A DNA stretch of 64,000 nt, taken from positions 1 through 64,000 of the forward strand of contig JBIKWM010000007.1 in the NCBI GenBank assembly GCA_044356305.1, written 5' to 3'. Positions within the stretch are counted from its first letter, which is position 1, and each line of letters begins with the position of its first letter. A model generated the notes under the pieces. That model ran no database searches and was not told where the DNA came from. It saw only the letters and a program-made list of their open reading frames with translations. Source of the stretch: JBIKWM01 sp044356305 (GTDB taxonomy: Bacteria; Bacteroidota; Bacteroidia; UBA10329). Positions 1-9,625 of the stretch are shown here, in pieces. The translations under genes and the position numbers were made by a program.

Positions 1-294
1 CATGGCTTCTCATTATTTGGATTCGACACCCTAAAATAATGAACATGAGCATATTGCACGACCTTTTATGTAACTTTTTCAAACAGCTTTTTCAATAGCA
101 CAACGGGTGACGTCAGAATTAAAGCCCTAATTTTCGTAGCCAAACCGTTAGCGGCAATCCTAAAACCCCCTCCAGCGCTCGCATCTTGCGAGTGCAGTGG
201 CCCTCTGCCTCTGGCATCCGCTCCCCTTCTGCTCAAGTCTGCCTTAGAATCACTTGGGTGGGCGGGCAGGCCCGCTAAAACAGCGAATGGCACT
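1..294. other. Non-coding stretch at window edge
   Basis: No convincing gene is seen between the window edge and the mdh terminator. The only open frame (66-311, minus) encodes a low-complexity Arg/Ala/Gly-rich peptide with no recognisable family and runs into the terminator region. The sequence may be the end of an intergenic region whose neighbouring gene lies outside the window. Confidence 0.4.
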
Positions 295-330
295 GAAAAA
301 AAAGGCCCCACCCGGAAAGGGCAGGGCCTT
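295..330 (-). terminator. Rho-independent terminator of mdh
   Basis: Read on the minus strand, an AAGGCCC / GGGCCTT stem encloses a GC-rich loop and is followed by a run of T residues. It lies about 20 bp after the mdh stop codon, where an intrinsic terminator is expected. Confidence 0.8.
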
Positions 331-349
331 GGGCTATTCGCAGGTCTGC

Positions 350-1288
350 TCAGGCAGCCACGTTCATGTTGTCTAGAACGTCCATCACCTCTTTCACGGC
401 CTTGGCGCTCTGATTGACAAGGTCCATCTCCTCGTTGTTCAGTTTGAGTTCGATGATCTTCTCAATGCCGTTCTTGCCCAACACCACGGGTGCACCCATG
501 TAAATGTTGTTGAGGCCGTATTGGCCGGTGAGCCATGCGCAGACGGGGAAGATGCGCTTCTGGTCGCGCACAATGGCCTCGACCATCTGGGCAGCCGCAG
601 CGCCCGGGGCGTACCAGGCCGATGTGCCCAGCAGGTTGACAATCTCGCCACCGCCTTTCTTGGCGCGGTCAATGATGGCATCGAGGCGGTCCTTGGCCAC
701 AAGTTCGGTGACCGGTATGCCGCCCACGGTGGTGTAGCGGGGCAGCGGCACCATGGTGTCGCCATGGCCGCCCATCAGTACGGCCTGAATGTCCTTGGGC
801 GAGCAGTTGAGCTCGGTGGCCAAAAAGGCACGGTAGCGTGCCGTGTCGAGGATACCGGCCATGCCGAACACACGGCTGCTGTCCACCTTGGCGGTCAGGT
901 ATGCGCAGTAGGTCATCACATCGAGCGGATTGCTCACCACAATGATCTTGGCATCGGGCGAGTACTTGATCACCTGCTCGGTGACGCTCTTCACAATACC
1001 CGCGTTGGTGGCGATCAGGTCATCGCGGCTCATGCCCGGCTTGCGCGGCAGGCCGCTGGTGATGACCACCACCTCTGACCCTGCGGTCTTCGAGTAATCG
1101 TTGGTGCTGCCCACCGTACGGCTGTCGTACAGGTTGATGGGCGATGTCTGCCAGATGTCGAGCGCCTTGCCCTCGGCAAAGTTCTCTTTGATGTCAACGA
1201 GCACAACCTCGTTGGCCAGCTCGCGGTGAGCGATGACATCGGCACAGGTGGCGCCCACATTACCAGCTCCTACTACAGTGACTTTCAT
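350..1288 (-). CDS. mdh: Malate dehydrogenase
   Basis: NAD-dependent malate/oxaloacetate interconversion in the TCA cycle, cytoplasmic. The 312-residue length is normal for the LDH-like malate dehydrogenase family. Visible features: the Rossmann motif GAGNVG at residues 7-12; substrate-loop arginines in GLPRKPGMSR (R82, R88); N120 in VSNPLD; the D148/R151 pair in ILDTARYR; and catalytic H175 in GGHGDTMVP. Arg82 rather than Gln in the mobile loop favours malate over lactate dehydrogenase. The gene stands alone, divergent from the sigma-factor operon, and is followed by a clear terminator. Confidence 0.97.
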   Translation of the reverse strand: MKVTVVGAGNVGATCADVIAHRELANEVVLVDIKENFAEGKALDIWQTSPINLYDSRTVGSTNDYSKTAGSEVVVITSGLPRKPGMSRDDLIATNAGIVKSVTEQVIKYSPDAKIIVVSNPLDVMTYCAYLTAKVDSSRVFGMAGILDTARYRAFLATELNCSPKDIQAVLMGGHGDTMVPLPRYTTVGGIPVTELVAKDRLDAIIDRAKKGGGEIVNLLGTSAWYAPGAAAAQMVEAIVRDQKRIFPVCAWLTGQYGLNNIYMGAPVVLGKNGIEKIIELKLNNEEMDLVNQSAKAVKEVMDVLDNMNVAA

Positions 1289-1348
1289 TTTGTTATGGTT
1301 GATTTAGATGATGTTCAGGGTTGAAAGTGCCCCCTTGCGGAGCGGGCG

Positions 1349-1356
1349 CAAATGTA
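1349..1356 (-). promoter_or_regulatory. Bacteroidota-type -7 box upstream of mdh
   Basis: On the minus strand this reads TACATTTG, matching the TAnnTTTG -7 consensus of Bacteroidota sigma-A promoters. It lies 61 bp upstream of the mdh ATG. No convincing -33 TTG was found at the expected spacing, so the call rests on the -7 box alone. Confidence 0.4.
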
Positions 1357-1482
1357 GCGGGCGGCACCATAGCACATCAGACCACGGATGGCCAGATGTT
1401 GCATAGATCTGTAATTTCAGACCCTGAAAGGCCCACCCCATGAAAAAGGGATGAGGCAACCCCCGAAACACCCTCCCGTCAA

Positions 1483-2073
1483 ATGAACCACGTGCAGCCC
1501 ACTGACGATGATCTGAGGCGATTGGTTGAGGGTTGTCTGCGGCAGGACCGCAGAAGTCAGCAGCGGGTGTACGAGATGTTCTTTGGAAAGATGTTGGCCG
1601 TGTGCATGCGGTACGAACGCGACCGGGACAGTGCCATGGACCTTGTACAGGAAGGCTTCATCAAGCTTTTCGCCAACATGGGCAAGTACAAGTTCGATGG
1701 TTCATTTGAAGGTTGGGTGAGGCGCATTTTCGTCAATAATGCCATTGACAGTTTCAGGCGTAAGAAGCATGAGTTCCTGGTTACGGAAGAGGATCATGTG
1801 CTGGCCCGCCTGAGTCAGGAGGAGGACGAGATACGCGTTATGGAGGAGGAACCTGAGGAACTGAACCCGCAGGATGTGCTGAAAGCCATGCAGCAGTTGA
1901 CACCGGCCTACCGCATGGTGTTCAATCTGTATGTGATGGAGAACTATCAGCACAAGGACATTGCAGACATGCTCGGCATCAACATCGGCACATCGAAGTC
2001 GAACCTGGCCAAGGCCCGGATCAACATCAGGAAGATACTTAAAAAGGAATTCGCACATAAGTTCCCCGATTGA
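1483..2073 (+). CDS. ECF-type RNA polymerase sigma factor
   Basis: A 196-residue sigma-70 family protein of the extracytoplasmic-function group. Region 2 covers roughly residues 25-95 (MDLVQEGFIKLFANMGKY, then FEGWVRRIFVNNAIDSFRR). Region 4 is a helix-turn-helix at about 130-185 (LTPAYRMVFNLYVMENY, then DIADMLGINIGTSKSNLAKAR). Its stop codon directly abuts the ATG of the next gene, which encodes a single-span membrane protein with a short cytoplasmic N-terminus. This is the usual arrangement of an ECF sigma factor with its anti-sigma factor. By inference it controls the surface-protein genes downstream. The exact target promoter is unknown. Confidence 0.93.
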   Translation: MNHVQPTDDDLRRLVEGCLRQDRRSQQRVYEMFFGKMLAVCMRYERDRDSAMDLVQEGFIKLFANMGKYKFDGSFEGWVRRIFVNNAIDSFRRKKHEFLVTEEDHVLARLSQEEDEIRVMEEEPEELNPQDVLKAMQQLTPAYRMVFNLYVMENYQHKDIADMLGINIGTSKSNLAKARINIRKILKKEFAHKFPD

Positions 2074-3351
2074 ATGGAACATTTTGATGAGAGGATAAAA
2101 CAGAGTCTGGAAGGGCTTGAGATGCCCTACGATGCCGGGGCATGGCAGCAGATGACACAGCGGCTGGATGCCGCAGCGCCTGCCGCGCCCGGAACGGGCC
2201 TGCGCAACTGGGCCATTGGCCTGGGAGGCGTAGCCGTTGTGGCCGGAACAGTCTGGTTCGGAATGCAGACTGATGCACCCGTTGCACCGACCGAGAATCA
2301 GGTAGCGGTTATAGAAACTGAGACCACTGACGATGTAGAGGTCATGTCGGGTCAGGAAGTTGCCGCAAGTGCTGAGCGCCCGGCAGCAAGCGCCAATCTG
2401 ACAACGGAAAATCAGGTGGTAGCATCTCAGATGGCAGTGAACCCAGAAATTGATAACACTGCCACCGCATCTGTTGAGGCCAAGGACACAGAGGCCGCCC
2501 CTTCTGCAGACATCAGACCTGAGGTGAATAGACAGGAAACGGCCCAGCCGAGCGGCCCGCGCCCAGTACGTGGCGATGTGGACGAGGAGATCACCCCGAT
2601 ATTCGAGGTAAACAAGACGCGCCTGTGTGCCGGTGAGGAACTGGTTCTGATCAATGAGACGGCCATAAAGGGTCGCGCCACGCAGTTCCATTGGGAGTTC
2701 GGTGACGGAGCGAGCAGCGATGCCCGCGAGCCGAGGCACGTGTACGAACGTCCGGGCCGCTACACACTGAGTCTTGAGGCCGGCCGCAAGGGCACCACAA
2801 CAACCCAGGAGATTGAGGTGGCCCCAGCGCCCGATGCTGCTATGGACAGAGAGAACCTGATAGGTCCCGCGGTGCCGTATTTCCGCCTGAGCACCACGCT
2901 CAATACCGGAGAGACGGCCCACTGGACATTTGGTGACGGTGGCACAGCTACTGGCGAGGAGGTGACGCGCCTGTTCCGCTCCACTGCCGATGCCAAGGTG
3001 ACCCTGACTGTGCGCAACCAGCACGGATGCGCAGTGAAACAGGAGGCGAAGGACCTCTACTCAGGAAGTTTCAACCTGTTGGCGGCCAATGCATTCTCAC
3101 CGACCGAGACCAGCGGCACCAACGACAGCTACATGCCCGAATCGTTGCGCGAACTCAATGTGCCATTCACCTTCGTGGTGGTGGACATGAAGGGCCAAAC
3201 AGTGTTCACCTCGAAAGATGTGAACAACCCATGGACAGGGCGCACCCTTACCGGAGAGGTGCTGCCACGTGGCCCTTACAAATGGCAGGTGACCCTCGGG
3301 GCAGATGTTGTGCGCAACAAGGTCTTCACCGGACAAGTCATACTCAAGTGA
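2074..3351 (+). CDS. Membrane-anchored PKD protein, probable anti-sigma factor
   Basis: 425 residues. Residues 1-45 form a short acidic/amphipathic cytoplasmic head (MEHFDERIKQSLEGLEMPYD...). One transmembrane segment spans about 46-64. A Thr/Ala/Glu-rich linker runs to about 170. A PKD-like domain follows at about 173-240 (FHWEFGDGASSD, HVYERPGRYTLSLE). A second PKD-like stretch carries FRLSTTLNTGETAHWTFGDGG. The C-terminal 85 residues resemble the gliding-motility C-terminal domain (NAFSPTETSGTND ... ILK). There is no signal peptide. The gene starts on the base after the sigma stop, so coupling is likely. Interpreting the head as sigma-binding is inference from context and topology. Confidence 0.75.
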   Translation: MEHFDERIKQSLEGLEMPYDAGAWQQMTQRLDAAAPAAPGTGLRNWAIGLGGVAVVAGTVWFGMQTDAPVAPTENQVAVIETETTDDVEVMSGQEVAASAERPAASANLTTENQVVASQMAVNPEIDNTATASVEAKDTEAAPSADIRPEVNRQETAQPSGPRPVRGDVDEEITPIFEVNKTRLCAGEELVLINETAIKGRATQFHWEFGDGASSDAREPRHVYERPGRYTLSLEAGRKGTTTTQEIEVAPAPDAAMDRENLIGPAVPYFRLSTTLNTGETAHWTFGDGGTATGEEVTRLFRSTADAKVTLTVRNQHGCAVKQEAKDLYSGSFNLLAANAFSPTETSGTNDSYMPESLRELNVPFTFVVVDMKGQTVFTSKDVNNPWTGRTLTGEVLPRGPYKWQVTLGADVVRNKVFTGQVILK

Positions 3352-3391
3352 TTCGAAGTTTCCATCTAATTTTGACCGCCAACCCATAGCG

Positions 3392-5626
3392 ATGCAATTC
3401 AATACCACCCTCAAGAAATTCGGACTCGCACTGGCCCTGCCGTTGGTCAGCTGGTCGGTATCTGCCCAGGTCATCGACATCGGCCCGCCCGACACATCGG
3501 TCTGCACCGGCACAGGACTGACGCTTACAGTGGTGTATGCCGGAGCAGGCGGAGCCTCTGGTGTGGTACCTACTCAAGTCAGCCTGACGGATGACTCGTT
3601 CACAGGGGTGATTGACATCGGTTTCCCATTTACATTTTATGGCAACACCTACACCCAGTGCCTGATTTCCTCGAATGACTATATCACTTTCGACCTGACT
3701 AACGCGGGCGGATACAGTCCATGGGGCATAAGTGCTGCCATTCCGAGCGCTGCAGATCCTGTAAACTCTATCATGTGCCCATGGCAGGACATCAATCCAG
3801 GCCTTGGCGGTGCTATCAGCTATGCCACTGTTGGAACGGCTCCGAATAGGATTTTTGTGGTTTCATACTACGAAGTACCCATGTTCTCCTGCACCGATCT
3901 GTGCTTCACAAATCAGATAAAGCTGTTTGAAGGCACCAATGTCATTGAGACCCACATCGAATCTAAACCTCTTTGCCCAACTTGGAACGGTGGTGCCGCC
4001 ATCCACGGCCTACAGAACGCCACAGGTACGGCTGCAACTGTGGTGACAGGACGGAATTTCCCGACCCAATGGACCGCCACTAACGATGGCTATCAGTTCA
4101 CACCGAGCGGAACGGGCTATGCCACTGCTGCTATTCCTTATCAGCCTTCCCCTATGGGTATTCCTAATCAGGGAATAACTTGGACCTCTGGTACTGCTAC
4201 TGGACCTCAAATAGGTACTGGTGTCACAATCACAGTGAATCCTACCACTGACATCATGTACTACGCTACGCTGACCTCCACCTGTACGGGTTCGCAGTAC
4301 ACCGATTCTATCATGGTGTATCTGGGCAACACGCAGATCTCGACCACAGAGGAGGATGCATCGTGCTTCGGATACAGCGATGGATGGAGCCGTGTAGACC
4401 CAGTGGGTAGCTTGTTGCCGGTTACAATCTCTGTAATTGACAATCCCACCGGTGCCGTGCTCCAGAACCACAACAATGTGATGGGTATTGACACCATACA
4501 TGGTCTGGCCGCTGGCACGTACGACATTACAGTAACTGACCAGGTAGGATGTCCGACCACGCTTACTGTTACCATAAATGAACCTACCCCGATAAATCCG
4601 AATGCCGACCACTACGACATTTTATGTGCCGGTGAGGTGAACGGTAGGGCCTTTGCCTCGCCTTCAGGTAGTGTTCCGCCTTATACCCTTCAATGGAACG
4701 ACCCTTTCCAACAGACCACCGACACCATCGGGTTTCTGGCTGTAGGTGCCTATACAGTCACGGTCACCGACTCTCAAGGATGTCTGGCAGATACTACTGT
4801 TATCGTATCGCAACCGCCACCCTTGGTGATCAACATGACTGCAGGCCCTGACACCTGTGAGAATAAGAATGGAGCCGTTACGGCATGGATTACAGGTGGA
4901 ACACATCCTTACGTGTATAACTGGTCGGCCATCAGCGATTCTACCCACCTTTTCGTGATTCCACAGCCGGGTGCGCACGGCACGAATGCCGGATTGAGCC
5001 AAGGCGAATATGAAGTGTTGGTGACTGATTCCAACGGTTGCGAGATTGAAGGCAAAGGAGTGGTTGAGCTCATCCCCTCGCCAGTGGCCCAATTCATGAC
5101 CCGTTCAAAACCGGAAGAATTCACGAAACCAGAGGTTCAGTTTGTGAATGAGAGCACCGGTTCGGTAAGCTGGGAATGGCGTTTCGGAGACGGTCAGGAG
5201 AGCAACGAGGAAGAGCCCCTCCACATTTACGACTACGATGGGTCGTATCTGGTGATGCTTGCAGCCTTCAATGACCCGCGCTACGGTTGTGCCGATACCA
5301 CATGGGAATATGTGGAAGTGGATCCTTACATGACTTTCTACGTGCCTAATGCATTCACACCCGAGGGCAACGGAGTAAACGACACATGGGGTCCGGCCGG
5401 GACGAATTTCCAATTGGAATCATACAACGTGAAATTGTATGACCGTTGGGGCAAGCTGATATGGCAGACCGATAATCCCAAGATGCGTTGGGACGGCAAA
5501 GACCGCGACTCCGGTACTCCAATGATGGCAGGCAACTACACTTACATCTTCACCCTGAAGCGGAAGAACACCTTTGAGCCTAAGGTGATTAGCGGCACGG
5601 TGACCCTGTATAGGAAGCAGTATTGA
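3392..5626 (+). CDS. T9SS-type surface adhesin with PKD domain
   Basis: 744 residues from the ATG that begins a clear signal peptide (residues 1-26, ending SVSAQ). An upstream in-frame ATG at 3305 would add 29 non-signal residues inside the previous gene, so it was not used. The N-terminal third resembles a beta-rich ligand-binding module. SprB-like repeats follow (DASCFGYSDGWSRVDPVG, then YDITVTDQVGCPTTLTVTINEP, and two more). A PKD domain at about 580-632 contains WEWRFGDGQESNEEEPLHIY. From about 648 the gliding-type C-terminal domain begins with FYVPNAFTPEGNGVNDTW and ends near GNYTYIFTLKRK. It is exported by Sec and probably by T9SS to the cell surface. Confidence 0.88.
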   Translation: MQFNTTLKKFGLALALPLVSWSVSAQVIDIGPPDTSVCTGTGLTLTVVYAGAGGASGVVPTQVSLTDDSFTGVIDIGFPFTFYGNTYTQCLISSNDYITFDLTNAGGYSPWGISAAIPSAADPVNSIMCPWQDINPGLGGAISYATVGTAPNRIFVVSYYEVPMFSCTDLCFTNQIKLFEGTNVIETHIESKPLCPTWNGGAAIHGLQNATGTAATVVTGRNFPTQWTATNDGYQFTPSGTGYATAAIPYQPSPMGIPNQGITWTSGTATGPQIGTGVTITVNPTTDIMYYATLTSTCTGSQYTDSIMVYLGNTQISTTEEDASCFGYSDGWSRVDPVGSLLPVTISVIDNPTGAVLQNHNNVMGIDTIHGLAAGTYDITVTDQVGCPTTLTVTINEPTPINPNADHYDILCAGEVNGRAFASPSGSVPPYTLQWNDPFQQTTDTIGFLAVGAYTVTVTDSQGCLADTTVIVSQPPPLVINMTAGPDTCENKNGAVTAWITGGTHPYVYNWSAISDSTHLFVIPQPGAHGTNAGLSQGEYEVLVTDSNGCEIEGKGVVELIPSPVAQFMTRSKPEEFTKPEVQFVNESTGSVSWEWRFGDGQESNEEEPLHIYDYDGSYLVMLAAFNDPRYGCADTTWEYVEVDPYMTFYVPNAFTPEGNGVNDTWGPAGTNFQLESYNVKLYDRWGKLIWQTDNPKMRWDGKDRDSGTPMMAGNYTYIFTLKRKNTFEPKVISGTVTLYRKQY

Positions 5627-5655
5627 GCTTGGCAAACAGGTAAGAGCAGGTTCCG

Positions 5656-8600
5656 GTGAAACAACGTTGGATACTAACAGGGCTGCTCCTATTCGGAGCG
5701 GTAGTAGAAGGGTCTGCTCAGTTCACCTCGCCCGGTGCTGACTTTGTGCAGCCTACCAATTACACGAACGGCCAGCCCAACGATGAGATCTTCGTCTTCT
5801 GCTCACCCACCCAGGCGGGTCCCATCCTCGGTTCGATTACCGCCACTCCGACCATTGCAGGACCTGGGTTCAATTTCACTTGGGGCCTGTACGATGATGT
5901 GACGCACACATACAACACCATCAGCACCCAGAACGGGGTTCCCACATCAACGATAAACAACCTCGCCACAGGTGGATATCAGGTCACCATCACGAATAAT
6001 GCAGGGCAGAGTGAGACGCACATCACGTGGGTTTATGTGAGCACCCTGATTGCTGACATCAATGCCACTTTTGACCCTGTAAACCCGGGTTGCGAGCCTT
6101 TCACCGTAGACGGTACCATCAGCGCAACAGGATTCACGTACTGGGATCCTGTGCCGCCAGGTGCTGCTCCATTCATTATCGACCCAAGCACCACGATAAC
6201 CGTTTGCTTCAATGCCAACCACACGTATGTATCTGACCTTGGATTTGTCCTGATAGGACCACCTGGATGTGGTAGTCCTGCCGTCACCTTGACCCCAAAC
6301 CCTGAAGTGGTCAATGCTGCGAATGGCTGTTGCTGCAACAGTGGAAACAACATCAATAACCTGTGTTTCAGCACGGCCAATGCCAATCAGTTGAACATGT
6401 GCGGGTCGGGCACCCCGTTATCTGGGAACTACGGATTCTATAATGGTGCTTTCCCCGGCCCTGGGGCTGGCAATTACCCACAGGGAGGTGTAGGGGTACT
6501 CAATGGATGTAATGCCGCAGAGGGCGGTTGGGCAGTGCAGATTTATGACTGCATCGGGTTGGATGTCGGGGCATTGACAGGGGCAACCATTGCCTTCTCT
6601 AACGGCACCTCTACCATCAACTATGCTTCTGGAGCAATCAACTCCACCATTAATGACAATTCGTGTACACCGGCCACCGCGTCCATCTATGTTGTGCCAT
6701 TGACCACACCCATCAATCCGAACCCTGTTCCTGTTCCGAATGCTGGTACTTTATCTTACCAGCTTGGGGTTAACGGTGCGCCTGTATCCCTGGCTCCGGG
6801 CACCAATACATTCAATCAGCTCATCAATCCGAATCCGACCAATGATGAGTGGTACTATGTGAACATTGTGGATCAACTTGGCTGTACTACGGCCGACTCC
6901 GTGTTTTTTAATTTCACGGGTTATGCCGATGCGACTATTGACCCTATCAATGCGACCAATCAGCTGTGTACAGGAAATGCCCCCGTGCAAATGACCGCGG
7001 CATCGCCAGGAGGTACCTGGACCGGTAACGGAGTAAATGCAGCTGGTGTTTTTGACCCTGCTGCCGCGGGTGTGGGAGTACACACCATTACCTACACCAT
7101 CCCCGCACCTTGTGGCGATATAGGCACCTTGGACATCACTGTTTCTGACCTCACTCTGAACACGGTCACGGTACCATCCATCTGCACCGCAGATAACGGC
7201 ACCGCCACTGTCAATGCTCTCACGGGTACAGCGCCCTTCAGTTATTCTTGGACAACAGTTCCGGTGCAGAACACTCAGACCGCCACCGGGTTAGCGCCTG
7301 GCAATTATGATGTCACGGTGAGCGATGCGCAAGGATGTTCATTGACCACCACCGCTGTTGTTGCCTTGGATCCCAGCAATCTTGTGGTTCCGGTACCGGT
7401 GACGACCCCTTCTGTATGTACCGCAGATAATGGTGATGCCACGGCTGCACCCGCAGGCGGTACCCCACCCTACAGTTACTCATGGAACACCGCACCGACA
7501 CAGACAACGGTGACTGCCACCGGACTTGCACCTGGTAACTACGATGTGACGGTTACTGACCAGAACGGATGCACGGCAACCGCTACGGGAATTGTGGCGC
7601 TTGACCCAAGCAATCTGACTGTGTCTATTGCAGCCTTTACTGATGTAGTGTGCAATGGCGGGTGCGATGGAACGGCCACCGCTCAGGAAGCCGGAGGCAC
7701 TGCTCCCTATCTGTTCGGTTGGGATGATCCCGCCAATCAGCTGACCGCGGTGGCCACGGGCCTATGTGCCGGAGTATTCAATGTCGGAGTGGTGGATGCC
7801 AATGGATGTGTGGCTACTGTGCAAGTGACCATTGGTGAGCCACCTATTCTAACTGTGACTGCACAGGAAGACGTCCCATCTAACTGCGGTCAGGCCGATG
7901 GACAGATTTCGGCTACTGCCGGTGGGGGCCTGGTGGCAGGGGCCTACATGTACAGTTGGGACAGCACCCCGGTTCAGAACACCCAGGTGGCTTCTGGACT
8001 GTTGGCCGGTGCTTACAATGTCACAGTGACAGACGATAACGGATGCACGGCCACCGCAGGCGTGAACCTTACTACTACTGCGCAGATCGGGGCGACCATC
8101 ACCGCTCAAACGGATGCGACCTGCTACCAAGGATGTGATGGGGCCGCCACAGTGCTTGAAAGCGCGAATGCTGTGCAACCTGTGGCATATTCATGGAACA
8201 CTGCCCCTGCTCAGAACTCAGCCAATGCCACTGGCCTTTGTGCTGGCACGTGGACAGCCACTGTTACTGATGCTGTAGGCTGTGTCGGAATGGTACAGGT
8301 CACTATTCTGGAGCCGACCCTGGTTGATGCCCCAGTAAGTGCATCAGCAACTACTATCTGCATAGGTGAAACAACTACTCTGAGTGCCTCACCGACCGGA
8401 GGAACAGCGCCTTATGGCAATTACAATTGGACTGCAAACCCGGCCGACCCGACCTTGGTGGCCAATGCAACGAATCCAGTGGTGGCGCCACTTATCACCA
8501 CTACCTATACCCTAACGGTTGAAGATGCCAACGGCTGTGCTTCGGCACCAAAGACTGTGAGCGTAACTGTGCGTCCACCGCTAAGCCTGAGCATCTCAGA

Positions 8601-9618
8601 ACCCGTTGGCGGATTGATTTCCATCTGTCTTGGCGATACTGCTGCTTTCGATGTTGCAGCCTCGGGTGGTGATGGCAACTACACTTACTACCTGCAACCT
8701 GATGTGGTGACTCCGGCAATTCTACCGATGTCGGTCACCCCGAATGTAACGACAACCTACACATTTGAGGTGCACGATGGTTGTACCACCCCTGCTACCA
8801 CGGCCTCGGCTACAGTGACAGTCATCCCATTGCCTGTTGTAAATTTTGTGGGCGTACCACTTTCGGGCTGTGTGCCCTTAAATGTCCAGTTCGCTGATGC
8901 ATCGCAGCCCATCCCGGTCAGCTATACATGGGACTTCGGAGATCCGAATTCAGGGGCTAATCTGGGAATAGGAGCCAACGTGGGTCACATCTATGCCGAA
9001 GCAGGGAGTTATGATGTTAACCTCAGTGTCACTGACATTGACGGATGCGCCAATGACACGACCTATCCGCAGTACATAACGGCCTATCCTCTTCCCGTAG
9101 CGAGCTTCACACCAGACCCTGAAGTGACTAATATCCTGAAAGGAACCATTCACTTCCTTGATGGGTCGAGTGCCGATGTGACTGATTGGGCATGGGATTT
9201 TGGTGATGGCGGCATGAGCAATCTGGAGAACCCGGTCCATCTGTATACTGACACAGGTACATTCATGGTCAATCTGGCTGTGATGAACCAATGGGGCTGC
9301 CGCGATGCGACTTTTTATGAAGTGGAGATCACCCCCGATTTCTTCTTCTATATCCCCAGTGCATTCAGCCCTAATGGTGACGGCATCAATGATGAATTCA
9401 GGCCTTATGGCGATGGCGTGAAATGGGAGACTCTGAGTTTTGAAGTGTTTGACCGTTGGGGCGAGAGGATCTTTTTCACATCCAATATTGATAAGGGTTG
9501 GGATGGTTCGTATAAAGGGACTCAGGTAAAAATGGGGGTTTATAACTACGCCATCAGCATCAACGACTTCAATAATCAGCCCCGCTTTTATATTGGGCGC
9601 GTCACATTGACCCGCTGA
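5656..9618 (+). CDS. Large T9SS-type adhesin with P-domain-like fold and SprB-like repeats
   Basis: 1320 residues from a GTG start placed before a good signal peptide (residues 1-22). A proprotein-convertase P-like jelly roll lies at about 128-318 (TYVSDLGFVLIGPPGCG ... GGWAVQIYDCIGLDVG). Five SprB-like repeats of about 75 residues lie at about 490-888, each with a Cys pair and the pattern APGNYDVTVTDxNGC. An Ig-like unit follows (890-972), then two PKD domains (1065-1225, with YTWDFGDP and WAWDFGDGG). A gliding-type C-terminal domain runs from 1229 (FFYIPSAFSPNGDGINDEF). It lies 29 bp after the preceding adhesin and 7 bp before the next, so it is probably co-transcribed. SprB-family proteins mediate surface adhesion and gliding. 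Confidence 0.9.
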   Translation: MKQRWILTGLLLFGAVVEGSAQFTSPGADFVQPTNYTNGQPNDEIFVFCSPTQAGPILGSITATPTIAGPGFNFTWGLYDDVTHTYNTISTQNGVPTSTINNLATGGYQVTITNNAGQSETHITWVYVSTLIADINATFDPVNPGCEPFTVDGTISATGFTYWDPVPPGAAPFIIDPSTTITVCFNANHTYVSDLGFVLIGPPGCGSPAVTLTPNPEVVNAANGCCCNSGNNINNLCFSTANANQLNMCGSGTPLSGNYGFYNGAFPGPGAGNYPQGGVGVLNGCNAAEGGWAVQIYDCIGLDVGALTGATIAFSNGTSTINYASGAINSTINDNSCTPATASIYVVPLTTPINPNPVPVPNAGTLSYQLGVNGAPVSLAPGTNTFNQLINPNPTNDEWYYVNIVDQLGCTTADSVFFNFTGYADATIDPINATNQLCTGNAPVQMTAASPGGTWTGNGVNAAGVFDPAAAGVGVHTITYTIPAPCGDIGTLDITVSDLTLNTVTVPSICTADNGTATVNALTGTAPFSYSWTTVPVQNTQTATGLAPGNYDVTVSDAQGCSLTTTAVVALDPSNLVVPVPVTTPSVCTADNGDATAAPAGGTPPYSYSWNTAPTQTTVTATGLAPGNYDVTVTDQNGCTATATGIVALDPSNLTVSIAAFTDVVCNGGCDGTATAQEAGGTAPYLFGWDDPANQLTAVATGLCAGVFNVGVVDANGCVATVQVTIGEPPILTVTAQEDVPSNCGQADGQISATAGGGLVAGAYMYSWDSTPVQNTQVASGLLAGAYNVTVTDDNGCTATAGVNLTTTAQIGATITAQTDATCYQGCDGAATVLESANAVQPVAYSWNTAPAQNSANATGLCAGTWTATVTDAVGCVGMVQVTILEPTLVDAPVSASATTICIGETTTLSASPTGGTAPYGNYNWTANPADPTLVANATNPVVAPLITTTYTLTVEDANGCASAPKTVSVTVRPPLSLSISEPVGGLISICLGDTAAFDVAASGGDGNYTYYLQPDVVTPAILPMSVTPNVTTTYTFEVHDGCTTPATTASATVTVIPLPVVNFVGVPLSGCVPLNVQFADASQPIPVSYTWDFGDPNSGANLGIGANVGHIYAEAGSYDVNLSVTDIDGCANDTTYPQYITAYPLPVASFTPDPEVTNILKGTIHFLDGSSADVTDWAWDFGDGGMSNLENPVHLYTDTGTFMVNLAVMNQWGCRDATFYEVEITPDFFFYIPSAFSPNGDGINDEFRPYGDGVKWETLSFEVFDRWGERIFFTSNIDKGWDGSYKGTQVKMGVYNYAISINDFNNQPRFYIGRVTLTR

Positions 9619-9625
9619 AATTTCA

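Noticed and set aside
66..311. 81-residue minus-strand frame near the window edge
   Set aside because: Low-complexity, no family, and overlaps the terminator of mdh.
1702..3024. 440-residue open frame on the minus strand opposite the sigma/PKD genes
   Set aside because: It runs antisense to two clearly coding genes and has no recognisable domain; shadow frame typical of GC-rich DNA.
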